Part shown: in pieces, positions 51,374-61,642 of the stretch | How the letters are laid out: each line of letters starts with the position of its first letter | Position numbering within the stretch: position 1 is the first letter of the stretch | Assembly: GCA_947179485.1 (NCBI GenBank) | Contig: OX359245.1 | Location: forward strand, 34,769,067-34,833,066 | Source of the DNA: Allacma fusca | Lineage: Eukaryota > Arthropoda > Collembola > Symphypleona > Sminthuridae | Reading direction: 5' to 3' | Length of the DNA stretch: 64,000 nt | Notes under the pieces: model-generated | Told to the model about the DNA's origin: nothing | Databases searched by the model: none | Seen by the model: the letters and a program-made list of their open reading frames with translations, nothing else | Made by a program: the position numbers and the translations under genes

Positions 51374-53520
51374 TAGGATATGGGTCTGTTTTTTTGAAAA
51401 CGGCCACCCGTGATTGCAACTATTTTTTGAAACACATTTATTGCGCCCATTAGATGAAAAGTTTGTCTAAAAAAATATCCACATCTTTTTTTTCGGTAAA
51501 TCTGAATAGGAAGGTTAAAAAACCGAAAAAACCCGAAAACTTCAAGAATTTATTTTAGCTATACCGATTTGAATATTAAAAATTGGGCTATCTCAAACAC
51601 ATTGTCTAACCATCTGCTACACTCGTGATTTTTTTTGGTATCCTTGAATCAAAACTTCGGATTTTTTCAAAAAATCACATTGACGATTTCGAAATTTCGG
51701 CATTTTTTTGACTGCCGGCACACGCAAATCTGCACTTTTTAAAAGCTCTAAACTCAAGGGAAGCAAGAAGCTTACATTTTAAAATTTGTAAAAAGTGCAG
51801 ATTTGCGTGTGCCGGCAGTTAAATCTGGGGAAATCCGAAACGGGTAATTTATATACATACCTAGTTAAGGCGTTGTACACATATTACCATGCACGTTTGG
51901 ATTGCACGCGTTTACATACAGCCAGCATGCAAGCATTGCTTGCTCGCTGTACAGGGGTGTTTGTACATTCTTGGACATTGATTTCATACTTCATAACTTT
52001 TAGCGCGATGACATGATATTTTAGAAATTTTGACATAGTTTTAGCAATAGTGTGTACAACATGTGTACAAAGTTTCATTGTGTTCCTCCGAAAAAATTCC
52101 CCGCAAATACCCGGCAAATTTGAGGGTACATTAAAACATGTTTCCAGACAACGTTTGACCTGGTGTCAGGTCAGGGGTTCCCTAAAATATTGTTATTTAG
52201 TTGTCTTTCACTAAATAGGGATTATTAAATTTATTTTAGCAAAAACTAGAAATTTGGTTATGCCACAACAGCTTCCACACCTAAACAAAGTTAAGACCGA
52301 AATTCGGTTTTTTCCTTCAAGTGGGATTAGTGACCTCCAGGGTAAGTTTATTGTTTTGAATTAAATTTCCCCACTACAATAAGACTCCGTTGTAGACATC
52401 GAATTAAATAATTCGTCCAGATTTGGTTACAAGAACCAGAAGGAGGGCTCAAGTGTCTAAAGGTCATATGGATCGGATATGGAGAATCACCCGGGATTTT
52501 AGAGTAGTCCCTGCAGAAATAAAAATCATATATTGCACGAAAGTTGAAGAAGGGATAATAGTTAGTGAGTACAACGCTGTCATTCCATTTTAAATAATAT
52601 TTGAAGAAAGATACGGCCACCAAAACCGCTGTGATGAAGGCGGAGGTGACTTTGGTAACAAGTGAATGTACTTCGGGGCGTTTACTCGAAGGAGCGTTTT
52701 CCGTGGTTAAAAAATGCCCTTAGAAGTTCAGGTTAGTACAGCCTACTGTATTTACCGTGTTTCAAGACGATTACCCAAAAGAAATTATTGACAGCTTCAT
52801 GGCGACGATAGTGCAAGTGATAATTAACGTAATACGGAGAAACGTTGCGTATTACCCAGTATACCCGGGCATAAAAACCCGACCCGAAGAGCAAGAAGGA
52901 TTTAACGAACGCAAGTGATGCTCACATACCCACAAAGTCAAATGGGACATACTCGCATGAACATTTTTGATTTTGAGATCCAGAGTTGCCTGTTGTACTA
53001 ACCAGAATCTCATCAAGGGCCGGGTGCTGGAAACGTGCTTGATAAAAGTTATTCAAGTTAGCCCTTGTAGCGACTCACGAAACCCTATTAGCCCGGTAAA
53101 ACGACCAATACATACCCCAAGGATATACGAGGAACACAATAAAAATTATATTGATATTTTTATGTGCTTATTTATGTATGAAACTTAAATTCAAAAGTCT
53201 GTCCAAGAATGTACAAACACCGCTGTAGTAGACGAGGAGAGTAGATTCCTGCCAACGTAATACAAGGGCAGCGCCTTCGCTGTAAACACAAAGCCCTATC
53301 ACGCTCCATTCCTTGGGACCGTGCCGCAGCTCAACTAGTCCCAAATTCTTTTTTTAATAATTTGGGATTGGTTGGTTATAGCTCGATAATATTTGGCCTC
53401 AATATTAACCACACTATTTAAAATGTATGTATGTACATTATATGTGCATATTCCAAAAAAATGTTTCACTATGGGAATGGCTGTTTTGAAAAAAGCAGAC
53501 CCATATACAAACTGAAAATA
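51374..53520. other. spacer between the inverted Tigger-like pair, itself partly inverted
   Basis: Just inside A there is ATATGGGTCTGTTTTTTTGA and just inside B its complement with few changes (53480-53512). GTGTTTGTACATTCTTGGAC (51957-51976) recurs as its complement near 53202-53221. No gene is recognised; the frame at 52348-52623 (-) has no known domain. Confidence 0.5.
51711..51819. repeat. perfect 30-bp inverted repeat (hairpin)
   Basis: 51711-51740 (starting ACTGCCGGCACACGC) is the exact reverse complement of 51790-51819, with a 49-base loop. The arms are more GC-rich than the neighbourhood. Confidence 0.9.
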
Positions 53521-54395
53521 CAGTGAATTTCCTATATAGTGGTTTCCAAGGGAGTGACAAATTCCTGCCACTATATAGGGACGCCACTATATGTTACTAA
53601 TGGTTAACTATATACTATTATTGTTTTTAGACAATAACTGTAACTAAATGCATTTATAAATTTATTTATTTTTACAGAATACTCAAAATTATGAGGTATG
53701 CTAAGCTTCATTGAGTTTAAGATGTTCAGTAACTTTAGGTTTCCTCATACTATTAATAATATTAGTCGTAACAAACTTTTCGACTGCAATGTCACCATTC
53801 CAGAAACCAAAATCCTGGAATTATGGCAATGGGAATTACTTGCACTGAGTACTCTTTTTCACAATGAGGGTTTTCTTGACTGTCTGTTTAATGTCATTTT
53901 AAATCTTCAATATAATAATTCCATTTATTTAAAAAAACCAGCACGAATTGAAACTTATTAGAAGTGAGCCAAGGCAAAAATGGCAATGATTTGTGTTATA
54001 ACTGTTCGTTTTAACTTAAGTCACGGATCATATGCCGTAAATCCAGCTAATCATACCAGGGCGTCAGTAAATCACAATAATAATCAAACTGTATTAACAT
54101 TTGAAATTAAAATTGAACCAACCGACATAAGCATTATTAACCGCCCGCACGTTTTATAACATCATGTTATACTTTTGTAGCCATTTTCTAGCTAATTTTA
54201 TGCCAACTGCCATTATAATTTTGCATTGTCTGAGCCACCGTAACACCTAATAGTGCCATTATAGAGGGAATACCATTATAGCGGGTGCCACTATACTGTA
54301 TACCTTTAACATTGCAAACCTCTAGGGAGGGTTTTTTGATGCCATTAAAGAGGGAATGCCATCTAAGAGGAAACCACTATATGGGAAATTCACTG
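53521..54395. mobile_element. Tigger/pogo-like element B (875 bp), inverted copy of A
   Basis: TA at 53519-53520 and 54396-54397, ends as in A, same length, opposite orientation. By eye only a handful of bases differ (for example AGATAGCATT against AGATGGCATT). The 87-codon frame 53698-53961 (+) is the counterpart of the frame in A. Confidence 0.82.
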
Positions 54396-54590
54396 TACGT
54401 AGTTTTAAAACGCAATAAACACTTACACAATACTCTCAAACCTATTGGTAAATTTCAACGAATTTTTCATCTTTCCTCGTTCATCCTAATTTGTTTGCTC
54501 AGTTTATGTTTGCCCCATCTGTATATACCCAAATCTAAAGCCCCCTCATCCAATTGAACTGATGTAAGTAACTGTAACTATCCACTGGCT

Positions 54591-54725
54591 TAGGACTTCT
54601 ACTGGGGACAAAAATGTTCGTCCCAATTTCGTCCTTAAATAATATGGGGACAAACAATTTCCCCTGAAACTGTCTCGTCCCGATCCCGTAAACCTTGGAA
54701 CGACCAGTCCCGTACAGAAGCCCAT
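54591..54725. mobile_element. internally deleted relic of the GGGAC hAT MITE family
   Basis: Left TAGGACTTCTACTGGGGACA and right GTACAGAAGCCCAT match the two ends of the element at 48521. Only about 135 bases remain, and no target duplication is visible. Confidence 0.65.
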
Positions 54726-55836
54726 GGTCCATGGAGTTAACAAACTGGTTTTAAAATGTTTTAAAATGAGTAGGTATAGTTAAATATGTGCCGTATATGT
54801 TCTTTATATTTCCTGGAACTTGGGTTTGAAACAAAATTTTGGTATTTGAAATAATTATCTGGTGGGTTTAAAGACAGTAAATATAGAATCCCACGTTCGT
54901 AAATTTTCAAAATAAGAAAAACAAATAAGGGTGTTCGTTATTTAAATGAATTCCCGCAAACAAATGAAATATACCCATTACTAAAAGCAAAAACTTAGTC
55001 AAGTAGGTATAATTCAATGTTGAAAATTTATGTCCAGCCAGACTTCCACTATCTGATGCTACTGCATATGCACATTTGAAAATTTCGAGTTTCTTTCCGA
55101 TCTGGAACCAGTAAAACGCGTGTACAGCAATTTGAATAAAAACCATTTTTAACGTTAGCTATTGTGTATGTAAAATTATAATTATTCAAATATTCCATTA
55201 CACTTTATCAAATATGCATTGTAGTTCCTATGTACCTTATTGAGCTGAAAATATTAGCTGTAACCTCATCACAAATATATGGACGAGGAAACGACATAAT
55301 GTGATGCAATCGCCACAAGCTCCATTAGAATCCATGCCTCAATTAGAAGTGTAACCAAAATGTCGACCAGGTTTGCGTGTTGTCAGGTAGAGCAGAATTG
55401 ACAAGGTTTACCTCCTTTTTATCAATTGTAAACACCAATAATGCTCCCAGAATAATGCTATATGTTTGCACGGGCAAGTTCATCAAATATATCTCTGGCG
55501 ACGAGTGCCTTCGCCATGTTTTTCAGAATAGGGTCCCAACCGTTGGTATCTAATTGTAAGTAGGTCTCGAAAACGGGGATTTTCCATCCTTACTTAAAAT
55601 ATTATTTGCTAAATTTTACAAGAACTGCATATAGTGTTCATGTCAGCCAATTCCCTTTGATAGTTAAATCTGTTATTAAAGGTTTATGTATAAAGCCTCG
55701 AAAATCTAAAGGGATTAAAATTATTAAAATAACTAAAAACATTCAAGTTGAACAACAAAAATTAATTTCAGAACAAGTTCCAATCAGAAGCCAAGTTTTG
55801 AATTCAGCGGTATTGAACTTCTCGCGCAGTTACCAC
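54726..55836. other. intergenic, no recognised gene
   Basis: AT-rich. A frame at 55606-55836 (+) is Lys/Ile-rich and unrecognised. On the minus strand at about 55470-55560 a short open stretch (NGWDPILKNMAKALVARDIF) looks protein-like, but it has no family I can name and stops soon after. Confidence 0.35.
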
Positions 55837-56297
55837 CAGAGCTATGCAAAATACTTGGTCTTCGATGCCAAAATACAAAATAAAATATCTGAATTAAAAT
55901 ATGGAAAATACAAAATACAAAGTAAAATACCTCAGGTTACATTGCTAAAATACAAATAAAAATACAATACTTGGTCGAAAATTTAAAATACTCAAATACA
56001 AAATACTGTATTTTAAATACAATACTTTTCTTAAAATACTCACCTAATCCTGACTATTTTCGATTTCTAGAACAAACATTTTAAAACAGTCACTTCAAAG
56101 ACTGCGTATAAGACATGTGTAGTAACAAATTTTTTAACGGTTGCCGAATAGTCCAGTCCATTATAATTATATTTTAAGTCGTTTTGACTGTTAATGAAGT
56201 AACAGATTAATATGAAATTTTTATTTATTAGTAAATAAATGTATTTTCGGAATAATTATTATAAAAAGGGGCTAGTAACTGAAAATTAAATCGAGTA

Positions 56298-56634
56298 CTG
56301 TCGAGTCAAGCCAGGCTGATACTTTACCAATTAAGGACAGGTGTGTTACGCACGCCTCTCTTGCCTGCGATTGGCCGATAATTTTTCATGCGTTTCAGCG
56401 CGAAATAAAAGAATGTATGCATATGCAATGTAAATATCTTGCAACATGATTACGAAATTGAAACTCGATGGTTCACTCACTCATTACAAATACAGAGTCA
56501 ATCTATGGTTGACAAGTAAACGATGGTTGACAGTCACTCTGTGGTAACTAGCATAAGCCTATCGGAGGCAAGAGAGGCGTGCGTAACACACCTATCCTTA
56601 ATTGGTAAAGTATCAGCCTGGCTTGACTCGACAG
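56298..56634. mobile_element. Tc1/mariner-like MITE (337 bp) with terminal inverted repeats of about 75 bp
   Basis: TA on both sides (56296-56297, 56635-56636). CTGTCGAGTCAAGCCAGGCT opens both ends when read inward, and the inverted match goes on for about 75 bases to CTCTTGCCT with 2 differences or so. The middle has two GATGGTTGACA words. No coding capacity. Confidence 0.85.
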
Positions 56635-56783
56635 TAGGTATTCGTCTTCGGCGTATCTTAAATATCGTTGTTGAAGAGGCAAAATGGTTTGTGCTGTAAA
56701 AACCATACGCACGTAGACCATTTCACCTCTTCAACGACGATGTACACTATCGAGAATCTGAACATGTTTGATGTAGCCAAGGT

Positions 56784-57652
56784 CAAAGATGGGCCTTTTA
56801 ATTCACCTAGCCTATTTCCTTCCTGTAATTAAACTAACATAATACGCCTCCCTATTTGCCTATAATTAATCCTCGTCAAGTTATCTCCCGCTTTTAAGGA
56901 AATGTTCAACGAAACGCCTTCCTCAAATCCTATAAAGGCTAAAGCAACACGAAGATCCTTCCTATAATATATTAAACAGGGAGATGCCTACCTATATATA
57001 TCCCTATAAATGTTCTTATAATAGTCCTTTTGGGAGTATCGTGTAACTATGCCCTATTAGGAAGTTCAAAACTACTGTCCCTATATAAGTACACCCTTAA
57101 AGTCCCTACAGAAAACCGAAAACCCCGCATGTGTGTATGTCCAAATACCCTATACTTAATAATACTATATTTATTTATTGCTACGTTGGTCTGTTGGTTT
57201 GTTGACCTGTTGGTCTGTTCCACGCTGGAATTTGTTACATCATTGTCGACCAGATGTCCTAACAATCGTGCTATAACACGCTTTACTTCGCGTTTTTACA
57301 ACCATTTCTTATTTGTTGTAGTATAAAAGGTAGGGATTTCCCAATGCAAACTTATATATTCATCTTCGAAAAAACATGCATACGGCTTATTGTTCAGTGC
57401 ATCAGTTGCATGACTATACCCCTACTCGGCAACATCAGTAGCGTACCTGTTCCGTTCAGATTATATTTACTTGTCCTAGCCTAAATTTCGTAGGTGCCTA
57501 TATTTATTCCCCAAACTTCCTATAATATTTTGTTTTCATATAAATCCCATTGAACCTTGCCTATATCCTAGCCTAGATTCTTGTTTTTTTGCTTCCTCCC
57601 TAGAATTTTTGCCTATAAAAGGGCCTAGATATAGGCAAGGGGCCCATCTTTG
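56784..57652. mobile_element. hAT-type MITE (869 bp) with CCTAT/CTATA-rich interior
   Basis: Ends CAAAGATGGGCC and GGCCCATCTTTG are perfectly inverted over 12 bases. The flanking 8 bases are GCCAAGGT and GCCAAGGG, a target duplication with one change. The interior has many TTCCTA, CCTATA and GCCTA words on both strands. Frames within it are not recognisable. Confidence 0.82.
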
Positions 57653-57981
57653 GCCAAGGGATTCATTCCAACGTATGTTATTCCAATGTGTAAAATGGAA
57701 TTTTTATAGACATTGCACATCATATAAGCTACATACAGTGCCAAAATCAGAAATGTTACCAGCAAATGTATTTTGAGCAAAATACTTTATTTGAATTACA
57801 TTTCATATTTCATTGAGAGTAAGTAAATACCAAATACTTTTGTACTTCCTGGCTCTCAAAATACTAAGTACAAAATACTTGCTAACTGCTTACCAACTTT
57901 GAAATACAAAATACTTTGTGGTCTGAAAATACGTATTTTAAAATACTGTATTTGAAAATGCTGCATAGCTCTGGTTACCAC

Positions 57982-58734
57982 ACTGTTGGACTTCTGGTTT
58001 ATGTAGAAGTTGGTTAAGTCTACTTGAAATTGAAACAATAAGAGCTGCTGGAAAATGACAAACACTACACCAAGTTGATACTTCTGTACATAATATTTGT
58101 AATTGTGGATAAATGCGTCCTTAAATTACTTGACCTTTCCCGTGGGTATTAGACAGTGTAATAATCACCATGTACCGTTTATGTCCAGTAGGCACATGCC
58201 CAATCTTTCTGTTCTCAGTAATTTTTTTATTATTATTTATATTTGATATTTAAGTGTATCCTTGCAAATAATATTATGAGAATACTAATTTGATTTTACC
58301 ATGTGAATCCGCTAGAACGTGAATTGAACTTTTTATTTTAACGCTCAATTTGATCGGACGTGAATTAAACGTTTAATTTTAATGTTCAATTTGATTTAAC
58401 GTGACTGAACTCAAGAACACCTATGCATGAATTGAACTAAGCGTGAATGGTATTACCGCAAATAACAATGAAGTGAGTATGAGTGAACGCTGCGCGGAAG
58501 AACATAAAATGAACTGAACTTGAATTGAACTTTTCCCCAAAAAGTTGCATGTATGTATACATGCACAGGCGTACGTGGATATCTCCAGAATTCAGGAGGT
58601 TCAATGGACGTCATCTTTAGTTTGCAAAAATAGTTTCTAGAATATTTAAATTATATAAGCTAGGCTAAACCATGCACGGGGGTGAATTTAACGATGTGAT
58701 AAAGGGAAATGTTTCCATATATTTTTGGGTATCC
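57982..58734. other. intergenic, no gene seen
   Basis: AT-rich, with several GAATTGAACTTTTTATTTTAA / GAACGTGAATTGAAC words around 58315-58530 that may be the remains of an element. Nothing coding. Confidence 0.35.
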
Positions 58735-58950
58735 TAGCTAAACGCATAAAGAGCTAAACGTATAACAGCTAAACTCATAGAGTTATACGCATAATCAGCT
58801 AAACGTATAAGGTATCTAAACGCATAACCATCTATACGTATAAGGTATCTAAACGCATAATCATCTATACGTATAAGGTATCTAAACATATAATCGTCTA
58901 AACGTATAGGCTTTAAAAACGTATAATCGGCCAAACGTAAAAGGTATTTA
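58735..58950. repeat. minisatellite with 33-bp unit
   Basis: The unit AAGGTATCTAAACGCATAAT plus CATCTATACGTAT (33 bases) recurs about five times with a few changes, and shorter AGCTAAACGTATAA-type units lie on the left. As 33 divides by 3, the minus strand has an open 11-residue repeat (RYLIRIDDYAF), which is a by-product. Confidence 0.82.
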
Positions 58951-59898
58951 AAAGCATTTACATGCACATTTAATACATATCCTTGCAAGACCATCGTCGC
59001 TAGAGACCAAATTGTCTCATGCATATTCAACCAACGTCTACATGTAATTTCAATAAATGTAAAATAGTCTACGTACAGGCAATGCGTACAGGTAAAACCC
59101 ACGCAAATAGTTTGAATCCCACTGTTTATCAGGAGCCGTTGATGACCCCTAAAAATCAGTGTTTACGCCAGTTACTGATATTTGCCTGACTATATTTCCG
59201 GGAGTGGCTTATAATATATTTGATTTTCTTGGACCGATCTTGTCAAGTTTTTCCAAAATTTACGTCATTAAACTGCGTCAACGTTTGGGTAATTTGAGCC
59301 ACAAAAAGGGTACACGTATGGATTGTTCCAGGGGTGGATTAATAAAATAATTTTTACCCTGGCCCTAACCCCCGAAATGGATTTGTGGGCATTTGCATGT
59401 ATGTAATCTGAGGGCCTTAGTCAACATTTTTGTTACCCTGGCCCCAAATGTTTTACAGGGTGGGCCACCCCGTAAATCCATCCCTGAATTTTTCTAGAAC
59501 TCAAAATTAACATGTTTGCTGGAAATCTTGTAGGATTTCCGCTGAAATGCTATTAAGTTTAGTTAGTAAGTAAAATTGAATATAAAAAAATTAAACCATG
59601 CGTTACATTTTTGGCTCCGGTTACCTCATTGAAGCAGGATAATAAATAAATAAGATCATCATTATTAACTTAATTCTTGTAGCTTACAATTAAAATAGGT
59701 GTTTTGAGAAGCTTTATATTTGCAAAAGCAGGTGTCAAAAACTTTTTGCAAAGGGAATTCAAAATTATATCTCGACATTACTGGCCGTATCCTGCTGTTA
59801 TCTGTTAATTTAAAGCTTTGCGCGCTCATTTCACTATACAGCAAGCCGCTATGCTATGTAGTACACTATTTCACTATATGGACAAGCAAGCCGGTGCC

Positions 59899-60010
59899 GG
59901 TGGTATATGCAGCAAGCAAAAGCCGAGGAGCACAGCGAGATGAGCGAGCTGAAAAAGCTCTCCTCTACGACAGAGTTTCAGCTCGCTGTGCTTCTCGGCT
60001 GTATACCACC
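59899..60010. repeat. imperfect palindrome of 112 bp
   Basis: GGTGGTATA (59899) and TATACCACC (60002-60010) pair, as do GCCGAGGAGCACAGCGAG (59922-59939) and CTCGCTGTGCTTCTCGGC (59982-59999) with one mismatch; GAGCTGAAAAAGCTC forms a small inner stem. It is GC-rich against its background. It may be the core of a MITE whose outer ends would be TTTTGAGAAGCTTTATA (59702) and TTAAGCCTTCTCAAAA (about 60059-60074). Confidence 0.65.
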
Positions 60011-60074
60011 TGCTGCCTATCTACTGGAAGCTCAATAACAATAACCGAGCTACTAACATTAAGCCTTCTCAAAA

Positions 60075-60771
60075 GGCCTTGATATGGGGTCTATGGACAT
60101 TTACGGTAGGTCTTACAATTGTGTACTATCACAATTCTCACTGAAGTAATCGCCCCTGTGAAGCACAGGGCTTTTACTAGTTTGTTATTATCCTAAAACT
60201 GTTTGAAAAAATTAATTTTGGCGCTTGGTTCTAGAAAATTTCAATGACAGTTTGCACAAATATTAGACGATCCCTGTAATAGTATTGTGTTTTGAGACGC
60301 CAGCAGAAACATGAAACAAAAAAGACAAGACACTCTATCCGGAGCCAAATTAAAAGAAATGAGGTAAGGGAAAAATTTTGTCCAAAATTAACGTTGTAGG
60401 ATCTGAAATATTTGACAACGTGATCAAGTATTTGAGTTGCGGGCATTTTCGGAAAATCTGGAATTTTTTTATTATTCGACCAGTATTTTTTCCATTATTT
60501 AGAATTTTAGCAAATATGTGCTAAAACATGTTCATTCCATAATTATGTATCACTAGTACACTGAATGTAAAAAAATTATTGCAAATGGTGAGTTCGAGAA
60601 GTAATAAAATTGTCGACATTGAGTCCATGAAGACGTATATGCTCAACACGTGGTACTCTTCTGGACTTAAATGCATTCGAAATACATAATGGACTGACTG
60701 TGATTTTTGCTAGGACTGAGACTGATAGGGACTAACTCATGGATACTACACAACTGAGTGGACTGACAGAA
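60075..60771. other. intergenic before the second LTR element
   Basis: No coding signal or clear repeat. The left end of the retroelement may lie in here if the proposed LTR start at 60772 is wrong. Confidence 0.35.
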
Positions 60772-61462
60772 TGTTAGAAGGCTACTTACTTATATTACTT
60801 TATATTACTACTTACTGGGACTATTAGAGTTAGAGGACTTGCCTATACACATTGCCTGTACGTAGACTATTATTATTAAATATTAGTATATATTCCTTTT
60901 ATTTAAATTACATGTTGTTTTTACCGATATTTAGTTTTGTAACTTTTAATACATGTAATAATAACATCGGCTCACATAACTATACTACCTAATTGTAAAG
61001 TTTCCATGAAAGTGCGTTAGTTACTTGCCCTAACTAAATATTATTGGTTCAAACTAAAACTAAAGAAAATACTGGAGGTTGGCTCTTGTGAGCTCACCTC
61101 CGTATAAAACTTCGTGCCTCCGAAAGTACGAAGAGGAGAGTAACTTCAGATCTCGTGCTAAACACAAGCAAGAGCACACGCAAGAGACGAACAAAGTGTA
61201 TCAAATCTACGCACTATATATGAGTAAAGTATATCTCGTGAGTAACTCCCTATACGCACATACGCGTCTTATTTCTTGTATATTGAGACACAAGCCCGCA
61301 ATCCCTCACAGCCAGCAAGTGAATCTTTGCCAACTACACATTTCCCCATCAACTCTCATTCTCTCTCAAATTCCTTTAATTTTCCTTATTTAATGCCATT
61401 ATATTGGTTGTCATTCATTTTCCTCCGATTACGAGCCATAACTACAAAAATATTTATTAACA
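60772..61462 (+). repeat. putative 5' LTR of a second retroelement
   Basis: Starts TGTTAGAAGG and ends TATTAACA, so TGTTA/TAACA is inverted, and it is directly followed by TGGTGGAAGTGCGC, a plausible primer-binding site. There is no second LTR in the window to prove the edges; they are inferred. Confidence 0.35.
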
Positions 61463-61642
61463 TGGTGGAAGTGCGCGGGTTCGACGTCTCTCAAAAATTC
61501 AGGTTCGTAAACCCGTCATAAGACTATTTTCCTCTACCTTTCGAACAATTTCGGTGCCAAAAATCCTTGTGGCGTAAACCGCTAAACAAAACTCTGCCCA
61601 AATTTTACATTTTTTCCTATCACATAACCAACCTAAATCTTA

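Larger units (their letters stand above)
55837..57973. mobile_element. hAT-type element (2137 bp) hosting two further elements, AAATACAAAATAC-rich
   Basis: Exact 8-bp duplication GTTACCAC at 55829-55836 and 57974-57981. Ends CAGAGCTATGCAAAATACTT and, on the other strand, CAGAGCTATGCAGC. Both subterminal regions are arrays of AAATACAAAATACTT-type words. Inside lie a Tc1/mariner-like MITE (56298-56634) and another hAT element (56784-57652). Without them the host is about 920 bp. Confidence 0.85.

Noticed and set aside
52348..52623. 91-codon minus-strand frame
   Set aside because: No known domain, no paralogue, no splice or promoter context; chance length for this base composition.
58735..58950. 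CRISPR-like array
   Set aside because: The units follow one another with no unique spacers; a minisatellite in a eukaryotic genome.
58734..59102. 122-codon minus-strand protein with an 11-residue repeat
   Set aside because: It is the translation of a 33-bp minisatellite and has no support outside the repeat.
61475..61500. tRNA gene hinted at by GGGTTCGACGTC
   Set aside because: Only a T-loop-like word; I could not fit an acceptor stem or anticodon arm around it. It lies in the leader after the proposed LTR.
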